In this document: positions 47,159 through 58,265 of the stretch, in pieces
Layout: each line of letters opens with the position of its first letter
How positions within the stretch are numbered: position 1 is the stretch's first letter
Assembly (NCBI GenBank): GCA_003586115.2
Contig: QVOM02000116.1
Coordinates: forward strand, 28,621,062-28,685,061
Length of the DNA stretch: 64,000 nucleotides
Direction: 5' to 3'
Origin: Salvator merianae
Lineage: Eukaryota; Chordata; Lepidosauria; Squamata; Teiidae
Program-made: the position numbers and the translations under genes
The notes under the pieces: generated by a model
Seen by the model: the letters and a program-made list of their open reading frames with translations, nothing else
The model's database searches: none
What the model was told of the DNA's origin: nothing

Positions 47159-49424
47159 GTGGGTACAGTCTACATGATACCTGAAGGTGCATGTATGCTT
47201 GCAAGATTCCACAGTATTTTACAGAAAGATATGGTTCCAGAGCTTAGTGTGGGAGATTTGGCTTTTCTTTCTATGCCAATTGTTAAGTGTTTCAGTCAGG
47301 TGCAGCCATGCTTTTCTCTGTCTTCAGGTACACTTAATTCTGGTGCATCTCCTACTAAGTGAGGGCTACAGGATGCCAACCTTTTCTTCCTGTTCCTTGG
47401 CTGTATATTGCAATGTTGGGGGACACAGTTGCCAGTCAATTGTCTGGACATCCAAGTGTCCTCCTATATTGGAAAGGTGGGCACTGCTACACATACTTTG
47501 ATTAACACACCCTAGAACTCAACACAGGAACCCTCTTTTCCTAGGTTGGCATGGGTTTTACAAACAACGGCAGTCATTCGCACAAAAATCCTTCACTGTC
47601 TTGGAAATAGGATAGCAGTGGAGGCAATTCTTAGGGCACTAATGTGCTGCTATCTCAGTTCCACTGGGACACTGAGAAGCCCGGGCAATTGGCTAAATGA
47701 TTTGGGGTCCAGTGCCCATGCACAGAATGATGCTTTCCACAACTGTATTGAACATGGACACATGCAAGAGGCACAAAGGAGTCCCAAGGAATACCAGTCT
47801 ATACCTTTCTCTCTTCTCCTCCCACTGGAACAGAGAGCAGGTTGACAACTTGGTCCCTACAACAATCTGGGACTTATGTATGCTTGCTAAAGGTATAGCA
47901 TTCTGACACTATCGTGCAAAGTTAACCTGTGTGTCATCTCATTACTGTTTCTGGATTTTAGATTAGCATTTGATAACTACAAATTGAATTGATAGTGTTG
48001 ATAGAATATGAAACAGATTTATGTAGTCCTCAAATAGTATCTAATATTTGAACTGGCCAGTAGTGAGGAATGAAGGAAGCTACAGTTCAGGAGCATCTAA
48101 GGCTCATATAATTGCCAGTTTTAGGCCCTAGCTACATGCAATATTCCTGAAGCGCTTTGCATCAAAAATACAATGTGTTCTGCTTCAGGAATGTTCACAT
48201 TCATAGGAACTTACCAGACATGGTAAAAATGGCAGCATCATGCCAGCATCCCAGTACAGCCAGAAGATACCCCCACTGCCATGGTGGGGCACTGCTGCAT
48301 GCTGACATAACCCAAACAAGAGGCCAGAAATTTCAACATGTTTTTGGACTTACTGGTATCTGGCAAGTCCTGGGTTGGCACAGTTCCAGATCCTACTTGC
48401 AGTAGCTTCTTCTGCATATAAAAGCAATTTTCCAAAGCACAATCTGGTGCAGACTCTTCCCTCCCTTGCCGGAAATGCCGGCCGCTCTCGAAGAGTCAAC
48501 TTTTCCCCTGGCCATCACCTTCAGGCGCATGGTTTGTCCAGTGTATTCCACCTCAGCTCATTCCAAGTAGCCCAGCACACATTAGGCGTAAAATATCTTT
48601 CTTAGTGGATCTGATTCACTTTTCAGAAAACCCAGTGTTGAGTTAGATAATGTAGAAGGGAAACAACTTGTTATTTTGCTGGTGTGTGCTCTTCATTCCA
48701 CAGATTCATTGAAGATGGACTAGCACTTAGGTTTAGCTGAGCCCTTTGTCTAAAGCTGTCATGGGTTTGGATGACATGGAGGAGTTTTTAAATGGAAATC
48801 TGGAACCATACAACTCCCTAATATTTTAATATTTTAACACTAGGCTTCAGCCTGTGTCCATTTAGGAATTCCCATGTAAATTAGTATCAGACTACAGTCT
48901 TAATTTAATTCTCACTGAACCCAATAGAACTTAAAAACATTTAATCTTGGCTGGATGCTGCCCAAGTTCATTAAAACAAAGCAAGAGTATTCAGTGCTTA
49001 GCTTCTTTTATCTTCAGCCATCTCACAAGAATAGAATCAATAGGTTTTTCCCATAACACTACTAATGTTTTCTGCAATGAAGCGCTAAAGTCCAACTTTT
49101 GGTGCTAATTTGCATTTGATTTTAATTATAAGCTGACAAACTACTTTAGCTGGCAGTCTGTTACTTCATTTGAACTGCTTTTTCCCCCTTTTCTCTTTTT
49201 TTGCACCTAAAACAGTTGTAGAAGGTTACAACATTCATAAAAAAATTATTATGTCATAAATATTGACATATAACTGGATAATAGTGTAATATTAAAATGG
49301 GAATTAAATCCATGGGAAAAAAGGCACACAGACAGTAATCTTGGCACTATTTGCTGAGTGGAGTCTGGAATTTAAACTGGATCCTCCACTGAAAGTTATA
49401 AATCCATTTCCACTTCATGGGCAT
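47159..49424. other. no gene seen; possible hAT-like piece near 48.1 kb
   Basis: AGGCCCTAGCTACATGC at 48123 looks like a hAT-type end and is followed by a perfect 11-base inverted repeat (48143-48153 and 48182-48192), but no right end was found. CpGs cluster at 48468-48500. Confidence 0.35.
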
Positions 49425-49993
49425 CCAGAATGATCAAGGGGCTGGAACACCTTCCTTACAAAATCAGGCTGCAACGTCTTGGCCTCTTCAGTCTTGAAAA
49501 ACGGCATTTAAGAGGGGATCTGACTGAAGTATATAAAATCATGCACGGTATAGATAAGGTGTATAGAGAAAAATTATTTTCTCTATCACACAACACTAGG
49601 ACCAGGGGGCACTCTATGAAGCTGATGGGTAGGAGAGTTAAGACTGACAAGAGGAAGTATTTTTTCACCCAGATTGTCATCGGTCTATGGAATTTATTAC
49701 CTGAAGGGGTGGTGACAGCAATCAGCCTAGATAGCTTTAAGAAAGGATTGGAGGTCAGGAATATCAATGGCTACTAGAATGGATGCCGAGGTATTGCCTC
49801 CAGGTTGGAAAGACCAGCAGGATGTCTGTAAAACCATTTGCAGGAAGCAGAGAGCAGGTGAAGATTTTGCCTTTGTCTTCTGCTTGAGAATGCCCAGTGG
49901 CAATTGGTGGGCCACTGTGTGAAACAGAATGCTGGGCTAGATGGGCCATGGCCTGATCCAGCAGGGCTCCTCTTATGTTCTTATGTTCTTATA
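49425..49993 (+). mobile_element. CR1/L3-type LINE 3' end with tail
   Basis: An open frame at 49430-49777 encodes the last part of the reverse transcriptase: M-I-K-G-L-E-H-L-P-Y, then L-G-L-F-S-L-E-K-R-H-L-R-G-D-L, F-S-L-S-H-N-T-R-T-R-G-H-S-M-K-L, K-R-K-Y-F-F-T-Q, and S-L-D-S-F-K-K-G-L. Next is a 3' untranslated part with GGGCTAGATGGGCCATGGCC and CCTGATCCAGCAGGGC, and a terminal (TTATGTTC)n repeat, the usual simple-repeat end of this LINE group. 115 codons remain open, so it is among the youngest LINE pieces here, but it is 5'-truncated and dead. Confidence 0.92.
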
Positions 49994-52537
49994 TCTCGTA
50001 ACAACTGACTTATAGAAATAAATTAGAATTGGATGCTACTTCCTTTGTGATGGCATTAAGTTGCAAAGATGGCAAGGAATTGTATGAATTCTGCTGCATC
50101 TTTCAGCTTATGAGCTACAATACTTTTTAAATTAATTTTACCTCAGTTATGGTCACACATAAACTAAACATTTTGATCAGAATATTATACATAACGGCAA
50201 CATTATATAAGGCATCTTACAACTCCCACAAATATTGAGAATTTTGTTAAGGAATATTCTTTGCCTGCAAAACAAATAGAATATTCCCAGACCTGGGAAA
50301 TATACATGGAAACATCCTTGGAAAGGAAAAATCAATTGAAAGTGCTTTAAGGTAACTTTCCAAGGATGCCTCCTCCCTGGAAACACTGGAACACTTTAAA
50401 AGTGGAAGGACGAAAAGAAGGCAATTTCTCCTCTTTTTCTAGTTCTTATTTTGCTCAATCCTTCACACTTCTATCCAGAAGCCTTTCCAAAACAGTATTT
50501 ATGAAGGTTTTCCCTCTGACCTGGCAATACTTACTAATATGGTGTAAGCTTGTAATTATTTTGTATTGGGCTGAGGCTGTAACCACATGAGCAGTGGAAA
50601 ATTCCCAGTTGAGGCCTGAGGGGTGCAAAGTATGCATTGCCTGAGGTGTCCACAGGTGTGAGGCACTCCTCTAAAGGTACTGCAGGCTGGCAAGCACCTC
50701 CAGAAGGGTCCTTCCCTCAGAGTGGGATAAAGGACACTGAGGGTACCTGCTGCCCTCAGGCACCCCACACCACTCCTGTACAGGGCATGGAAGCATTTTC
50801 CATCGTTCCCAAAATGGCCGACTTCCTCCCATGCTGTCTCTTCACAGCTGGGGAATGAAAGTTATCCAGCTTCGAAAAGAGTGAGGAGGTGAGGTGTGCA
50901 GTGCTCAGATGTCATGCAACCTGCCTCTGGAATGGTAGCAAGCACCCCTGCAAAAAGCAGCTGCAGTCCTCCTGTCATGAGGTTGCAGCTTGACATGCTT
51001 AAGATCATACTGCAAAGATCACTGTTGACTAAAGACAGCATTTCTATACTGTAGAATTCACTTGCTCCGGGGATTACATTTGAACATGTGCTTGCTTGTT
51101 TTTCTAAGCAGTGAAAAGACTTTTTACATGACTTTGGAGGGATAATTTTACCTCTCATTTGCAATACTGGGTGGATGAAATGAGTATCCTGTCAATGTCT
51201 GCTGTAGTTCTTTTTCAACAGAACACTAACAAAGAGTTTCCATCTATATGGTCAAATTTTAATGAATTGTTTGAACTTCTAATGAATTTCTAATAGCAAT
51301 ATTTGCTTAATTTAGGTCTTCATTTACATGATTTCTTTGTATTAAAAATAATCAAGGTTACCTACCAGAAGACTTGTCTGCAAATGCATCATTTTTTTAT
51401 GTGCAATGCCAACGGTAGAGATGTTTCGCACATTTGTATTTGTGTATTTCTGTTAATAAGTTTGGAGCCAAATAAAGTATGCCTGCTTCCTTGAGGGGTG
51501 ATCAGCAAAATGTAGATATTTTGAGCACACAGCACAAGTGGTTAGTGAACTAGAAAATTATTATCTGTGGCGGGAGGAGCAGGGGGGCAGACAAGTGCAT
51601 GGAAGCACACTCCTCACAGTGCCACAGCACGCATCTCCTTTTGGGGGCACAAGGGCATCCAATAGTGTGGTTAGAATGCCCCCCTCCAAGTGCTATTACA
51701 TACCCTCACCTCTAGCTGCCTAGGGTGGATGTCATGCTCTTCAGTAGGTATCTTATGACACTAAAAACTAAGTGAAGTCACAGTCAGAGAGACTGATGGG
51801 ATATCTCTGGGGCACCTACAAGATCTTACAGAAGACAGGTCAAGAAGTTGGAAAGTCAATGATCTCCTTAGTATTCAGCTCTGGTACCAAATATGCAACC
51901 TGTGAACTTACTCCATACCAGAAGCATATTATAAATGGGATTTCTCCAAAAATACTTTCCCAGAAATTTGGCAACCTATTATTAATGCTTTACTGACCAG
52001 AAATAGTGGCGTCATTGTACCAATATCTATTATTTCAATAATACTTAAATAAAAATTTTAACTCTCTCTTTCTCTTTTTGAAAAAAGCTTAAGGCTTGAT
52101 TTAATCAACTAAAATGGAAATTCAAATAGCTTGGAAGGAAGTTCAGACTGCTTATGTTATCTTCTTAGTGTAGTTATCAATTTAAATGAATACAACTATT
52201 CTATATTATTGTTCTGAATTATTAATTGTTTGAATCTGTTTAATGTTTGCACAATTTTGTGTAAACTGACAAAGTTTATTAATTAAAAAAAAGAAGTTGA
52301 TAAGCACTTGCCCATATTGTCATCGAGTTGAATCCTATGAATTAAAAAACAAGTGAGATTCTTTCTCAACTCTTTTTCCCCCACTCAGACATTTGATCAA
52401 ATGAAGTGTGATCAAAATTTGAAACTGGTTCCAAAGGCAGCTGTTTATCTTACCCTGTGCTATGCTCTTGGGAATTCTGTCTCCCTATTATTAGCACGTT
52501 ATCATAATCCATAGTTCATAAGGCTATTGCATCTCAC
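49994..52537. other. no gene assigned; possible L1-like 3' end
   Basis: Stretch 51760-52290 may be an old L1-like 3' end, judged only from an AT-rich tail ending AATTAAAAAAAAG, without firm protein motifs. A 13-bp inverted repeat lies at 50313-50368. Confidence 0.35.
50313..50368. repeat. 13-bp perfect inverted repeat
   Basis: Arms CATCCTTGGAAAG and CTTTCCAAGGATG separated by 30 bases. Possible MITE core or chance. Confidence 0.85.
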
Positions 52538-52720
52538 CTTCTCAGGAGCAAAAATGTTGTTATCTTTCATACCAAATCCTGGAAAGCATCCAGGTGACAA
52601 TGCTGGAGACTGACTCCTGGAATTAAATTTCAAGGGAGCGATAACATGAGCGTCCACGTAGGGATAATCTGTTTCTATATTTGAAATGACATAATCATCG
52701 ACCGTGCTCTCTTGGATGAT
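52538..52720 (-). other. exon candidate, 61 open codons with donor site
   Basis: The minus strand is open for 61 codons and ends at GAG-AAG followed by GTGAGA, a good donor. The frame includes S-T-V-D-D-Y-V-I-S-N-I-E-T-D-Y-P-Y-V-D and a proline/serine-rich part (R-S-Q-S-P-A-L-S-P-G). Seven CpGs lie within 52640-52790, unusual here. Upstream the same frame continues after one TAA (52721-52723) for about 30 more codons, with no clear acceptor. I do not recognise the protein. It could be a host exon, a dead exon, or chance: stop-free runs of this length are common in the window. Confidence 0.25.
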
Positions 52721-52889
52721 TTAAAACATTCTGTGGTTCACAGGGATTCCTGCTACATTTTGATGAAACAGCTTCTCAGACTCGGTTCGCTTCTCCCTTT
52801 CTGGAGCCTGGCAAGCTACTGATCATGATTAGGTAAATTGTGAAGCAGAAATAAAAACTGGCTACATCTGTAGCACAGGAGCTGAAATT

Positions 52890-53286
52890 CTGGGCCTTTT
52901 TGCACTTTTCACCTTGGAATGTTCAAAGGTGGAACAGTCTCCGTGATGTAGTAGCCATCCGGACTGCAAGGGCTGGAACATCCCAGAAATGGGCTTCCAG
53001 CACTTGCAGTGTGGATGCTGGCTGCCCTGCCATGACAGTGGCCGGGGAAATATCTGGCCACTTCCATGGCAATTGGGGACGTGGCATGTAACTGTGCTGC
53101 CACTGCTGCAGCTGCAGCCGCACCATGCCGCAGCTTGCAATGTTCGCATCAGTCCAGCTGCTCCCGGTAACAGCGGTTAGGTGCAGCTGTAGCTGCTCCT
53201 GATCACTAGGGCCTCCGTGAAATGCAGAAGCATTTCTCTAATGAGCATCCAATTGCTCAGTAGACTATAAGTGTGAACAGGCCTTA
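52890..53286 (+). mobile_element. hAT-like non-autonomous element, family A, copy 2 (full)
   Basis: Left TGGGCCTTTTTGCACTTTTC and reverse-complemented right AAGGCCTGTTCACACTTATAG form an imperfect terminal inverted repeat. The interior is GC- and CpG-richer than the surroundings, with AGGGCTGGAACATCCCAG, CTTCCAGCACTTGCAG and repeated GCTGC words. Homologous in inverted orientation to 9758-10105. Open frames inside it overlap on both strands and are not genes. Confidence 0.75.
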
Positions 53287-56236
53287 GGAAAAATTATAGG
53301 AAATCATTAATCTGCTATCCATCTTCTCATAAACTGTAGGCTTGGGGCAGGATGCTTGAGTCTGTGCTCACACTGAAGACCAAATTGTCTTTCTGAGCTT
53401 GCTGAGAAGCAAAGATGGCTAACCATAGCACCTTCTGATACATTAGTAGGCAGAAGGCACGAGTGTGCGTCTTATACAGGTCGGCCATCTTTATGGCAAG
53501 CAACTTCCCACTTATGCTCTAGAAATCTCTTGGCCTGTTCCATCCCCCAAAGCTCCTCAGTAAACCACAACATAATTCCCGTGAAGAAGCAGTATGTCAA
53601 AAGCCAATAGCATAAGACCACCCAGTGTCTCCAAGCCCAGATGTTGGGATTTTTAGTTATCAATCAGCTAAGGTGTGAACTCTTTCAGTGAACCCAGATC
53701 TAGCAAACAAAATCAAGTTACCTTGCAAAAAAAAAGAATACAGAAAATAAAAGTGCTATCTAAATCTCCTAAAGACTTGCTCTATGGGTAGGCTTCAACC
53801 TCAACCTTTCCCCCCCCCCTTGGAGGCCAAACCGCTTGTGCTAATCTAGTGCTCTGCTTTTGTTTTTTTGGATGAGATGAGAAGGAGAGCACCAGAGCAT
53901 GAAGGCTAGAAAACCTTACTTCAGACAGAAGAAGGGAAAGGCAGGTGGGGAAGGAGCAGAACAGTGTACGGAGGAGGCTTCTCTACTTTTCTTCTTTTTT
54001 AACGCTGCAGATAAATGAGGAGGGAGAAGTGTAGAGGCTGCTGAGTGGATGTCAGGCTTCCCTACTTATCTTTCAATCAGAGAGTAGGCAGAGAAAATTC
54101 TTTCTGCTATTTCTTTCGTAGCCTTCCTCCCATCTACAGTCTTTTCCTGCTTTTTTCTTCTGTTTTAGGCTTCCATTTCTGCACAGAATAAGGAAGGAAA
54201 ATGTACAGGGTCCCAGTAAACTGTGAATACAGAAGTCACAATAATCAAGATCATCTACAATTTCCAGTTCAGGAATGCATGAAATTCATGGTTTTTAAAG
54301 CAGAGAATTTAAGCAGTTTTTCTGCTTAACTATAACTTTCATTGGCCTAACTGGGATTCATGGAAGCTGGGGGGGAAATAACACCTCGAAAGTGTTGTGC
54401 AGAGCACACTTAATTACTGGACAAATCTACACTAATTGGATCTTTCAACTAAAGTCTAAAACATGTTCTAACCACACCCACACCCATTACTTAGAGATCC
54501 TAGCTCTTAGTAAGCCTGGCACAGGCTGTGGAAAGACCCCCAAACCCCAAAATCCATGTCATTGCGTGATGATGTCATCATGCAGTTCAAAATACAAGAC
54601 AATGACAACTACCCCTGTTTCCTCCACCCCCTTGGAAAAAGACCCAGAACACTAAAGGAGGAGCAAGTGAGCCTAGCTATACACCCAGCCTTGCTCCTAG
54701 GGCATTTTAATGCACCTAAGTACTGGTCCCTATGTGCGGTAGGTGTATGTATCCCAAGCAATTTGGAACAGCATTTTGCAGACTGCTACAGCACTGGTAG
54801 ATACTTTATTGAACAAGCATGGGAAATAGAAGAAGTGCTGGAAAATGGTTAGGACAAAAAAATGCCAAAATAAAATATCAACTCAACTGAAAATAATCAT
54901 TAAACTGTTGGGAATGTGATGAACTATTTATGCCTTCCTAATTTCCTTCTGCATACTATGATTCAATCAAATGCATGATTGTCTAATGGGATTATAGAAA
55001 CAAAAATCTGCCATCTAGAGTTTACCAAGTCAATATAGCGAAAAGACTGGATAAAAATTAAAGTCAAACTTTCTGTGGAAACAGAAATAGATAGACCTAT
55101 GTTTAGCTTTTTACAAAGAGTTAAAATAGAGGGAGGAAAGGGGAAAAACCCAAGGGGTTGAGAAGGAAAAACACTGAAGGGGAGGTTCAGAGCATGCCAA
55201 CTCTCTTGGATAGGCCTTTTTCTGGACTCAAGTAATAAAGAAAACCACTGCTATTGTCCATCCAAAATCACTTTTTAAAAAATCTATCAGTAAAACTGTA
55301 TGCGTGGGGGTGTTAAGAATAAAGGGATAGAAAACCTAGCTTCTTGCAAAATCTTTTACTCTGTGTGTCAGCAACAACAGCAACAAGAAAAATTCCTTTG
55401 GGAATATACACTTGGCATAAAAACACCCAGTGAAACCATTGTTACTTCAAGGACAAAGGCTGAGTTTGTTACACTCTGATGAACTGAAAATATTTCCACC
55501 TTTTTGCTTTGTAAGCAAATGGTCTCTGGATAGAGCATAAACAAGCCCCTAGGAATCTCTGCACACAGAACACATCCCCTGTGGTGTTTGTCTATATATA
55601 TCATCCAGTGTCAGGGCTCAGTCTGATAAAACAAACATAGGAGTGTTCATATAATGAGGGCTATAGAATAGTAGCCACTGTTGTAAAGCAACTGTTTCAG
55701 TAATACAGACAGATGGCAACTTTTCTAGAAACCTGAAACAAACTTAAGAAGTTCCTTCATTCAGAAGCTGTGGAAGATTTGTGGAAGTGTCTTGAGATTA
55801 TAGCATGCCCAGTTTATAGTGAGCACACCTTCTGTCTTTGGACCATCATATGAGGTTTCTGCAGGGTTGCCAGTGTTAGGCACAGAGTGTCAAAAGTCTT
55901 AGCAAGAGAAGGCTGGAGTAAAGAAGGAACCTGGGCAGGGGGAAGGCCATAGAAAACTGCTATCCAAGATATATTACCTCTGTAACTGTGTGCCTATTCT
56001 GGCAATAACTGTACATAGTTTCTAATGATTTTCCTGCCTGAGCTGTTTCCTAGCATTTCCCTTAAAGCAGGAGCATGCTGACTGCCCACTGCACCTTGAC
56101 CATCAGAGTCGCAACTAGGGAACTTGTGTTCCCTGTCTACAGTTCTGATGGCTGGGAGAAGGCAGTGCTGAGCACAGAAGACAGCCCATTTTCTGTGTTC
56201 GTTGACTTTGTATAGGCTGCAGAGAAGACAGATAAG
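53287..56236. other. no gene seen
   Basis: Purine- and pyrimidine-rich stretches at 53780-54200; frames at 54392-54852 (+) and 55368-55604 (-) show no recognised domain. Confidence 0.45.
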
Positions 56237-56650
56237 GGCCTTTCCACACTTACCTTTAAAACAGTATAGTGCAAGGCCTAGAACCTGCTGCTAAATGGCT
56301 GCCTAGACCGGGATACTAGTAGACCTCTTTTAAAAATCTGTCAGTAATCCAGGGGTCATTAGACCAGCCCAGGAAGGCATGCAGAAGGGCCCACACCTCC
56401 GTGGGCTGATTTAGAAGGATGACCTATTTTGGCGGCGCACTAAATTGTGCTGCCAAAATGGGTTCCCCTAAGGTTCTGAGTCCTGAAACTTTTGTTCCTA
56501 GGCATTGGAGCCCTCACAGCAGACTCCAAAGTACATGCAAACTGCAGGCCTGCCCCAGAACAGCCCATCCAAGTGCTGATAGCATTATTCTGGAACAGCT
56601 GGACCACTCCACTCAGAGCAATTCCAGCTAGAGCTGCCCAGCACAGTTAA
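56237..56650. mobile_element. hAT-like element sharing the GAACTTTTGTTCC core
   Basis: Left AAGGGCCTTTCCACACTTACC is a textbook-looking hAT-like end for this window. Inside lie ATTTTGGCGGCGCACTAAATT with its inverse TGTGCTGCCAAAATGG, and AAACTTTTGTTCCTAGG (56487-56503). The right end is decayed or missing. Confidence 0.6.
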
Positions 56651-57280
56651 GCGAACAGCCTAAGTTTCCTCAAGTCATGGCACTGAGGCATTGGCAGGGT
56701 TACAGATGGTGAGCAAGAGGAATACTTTCTGTGTCCTTCCTCCCACTCTACTGTTCACACATTCTAAGGGGTTCTTATGATGACATAGCAGTGGGATGAC
56801 TGCAGGGCCGTGTGGATACTGCACTTATCTGTCACATCAAATACACAATGAAGAAATAGGGTTATGCCTTATGGCACATTCATGGCACCACAACAGTGCT
56901 GTATGGATCCTTTTCAAAGTGGGAAGTGTGCTGGTCACACTCACACACATACTCACAACAGCAGTTATGTGAAAGTTTTTGATCAGCCCTGTTTTTGGAG
57001 ACACAGGAAGTGGCCCTGGAAGTTGGCCCTTTTCTGTGTCTCTGGAGACAGGGCCAGTAGGATTGCTAGTAAGGAAGTGCCACAAGATAGGTTCACACAG
57101 GAGCAGCAGTGGCAGTACAAGAGTGGAAAGCATTGTCTGGGTGCTTTCTCCTGCTCTATGGGAAAAACACTTCCAACATCTCCGCACCCCTCTGTGGAGC
57201 AATGGTGGCCCAATGAGAGTGGAATTGCATGGATATCATGTCTTTCAGGCATCCCATGACACCAAGGAAATCCTGCATCT
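56651..57280. other. no gene seen
   Basis: Three overlapping open frames of 110-130 codons on both strands (56837-57336) have no recognised domain and cancel each other as evidence. Confidence 0.45.
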
Positions 57281-57413
57281 GGCTGTATCCACACGCATCT
57301 TAAAAAGCAGCTGAAAAGCAGTTTAGAAGTGGTCACAAAAGGAATACAAAGGGCATTTCTGGTATTTAATGTGGATTACAGATGTGATGAGAACACTAAC
57401 ATGTGGATTGTAC
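57281..57413. mobile_element. MITE family C, copy 4
   Basis: GGCTGTATCCACACGCATCT, AAAAGCAGCTGAAAAGCAG, TTCTGGTATTTAATGTGGATT and a reverse-complement end (GTGGATTGTACC) follow the order of 29253-29467. Confidence 0.65.
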
Positions 57414-57533
57414 CATTTCTAACCCACATATTCATTCAGAGTTGTGATTTGTCTTGGTGACAGAAAGGTTTGTAAACTTTTTTTAAAAATATGAATATTT
57501 TAGTAGTTTTCTTTACACTGCTGACTCTACTAT

Positions 57534-57605
57534 TTGTTTAGTCGTTTAGGTATGTCTGACTCTTTGTGACCCAAGGGACCATAGAGCACAGTGCTGTGTT
57601 GACTC
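57534..57605 (+). mobile_element. BovB (RTE)-like fragment
   Basis: TTAGTCGTTTAGGTATGTCT, GACTCTTTGTGACCCAAGGG and ACCATAGAGCACA closely resemble the BovB-derived phrase (AGTCG..TGTCTGACTCTTTGTGACCCCATGGAC) known from squamates and ruminants. About 70 bases survive; no coding. Confidence 0.6.
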
Positions 57606-58109
57606 AGTAATCCCACAGATTTCATTTCAAGATCTCCCCACATTTTATTAGCATGTGAATCTTGTTGCCTTATTTTTGATTCTTAAAATATAAATAATTT
57701 ATGTAGAACCTTAAGTGTGGTTTTCTTTCAGACTTTTGAAAAAAACAACCAGAACTTTTCCAATGTGTGTGTTCAAAAGCAGCAGGTATAATAAATGCAA
57801 CATCATCCTATATATTATATTGAAATCAACCATGCGCACGAGTGATTTATTACTTGGGACCCTTCTTTGGTTCAAATGTCCAATTAATTTTCAGTTTCCA
57901 TTCTATGCAAGCAGGTTTCTGGAAGAAAATCTGCAAAAACTGATGCCAGAAACCATACCACACTCTTATTGTAGAATCCAGTATAAAAGTTAATGTTTTC
58001 AAGATGTGGGGATCCTATTAGTAAGATACTTGACTCTCTATGTAACAAAATAAATAATGTTAACAAATCTCACTTCTGTTTCTTATGACTAGACTTCATG
58101 TAGTTCCAT
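57606..58109. other. no gene seen
   Basis: AT-rich sequence between two LINE pieces; no recognised element. Confidence 0.45.
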
Positions 58110-58265
58110 TTTTCATTGGTCTTGCTTATTTTTCAGTGGCTTTTGATGCTGGTGACCACAATATCCTTTGGATCACCTCCATAGGTTAAGAGTAGGAGGC
58201 ACTAAGTTGAAGTGGTTCAGCTCCTGCTTTTAGGGACAATCTCAGAAGGTGGTGGTGGGTTATTT
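58110..58265 (+). mobile_element. L2-like LINE fragment, reverse transcriptase palm
   Basis: From 58133 the frame reads S-V-A-F-D-A-G-D-H-N-I-L, a clear relative of the A-F-D-T-V-D-H-N-I-L-L palm motif. After a frameshift, W-F-S-S-C-F and Q-S-Q-K-V-V-V-G follow (58213-58260), as in L2-group enzymes. Stops are frequent. The LINE may extend to about 58500 without recognisable motifs. Confidence 0.8.

Noticed and set aside
51760..52290. L1-like 3' end
   Set aside because: Only the AT-rich tail is suggestive; the protein motifs could not be matched with confidence, so it is mentioned inside a block and not called.
56837..57336. Three long overlapping open frames on both strands
   Set aside because: Mutually overlapping frames without domains point to a stop-poor stretch, not genes.
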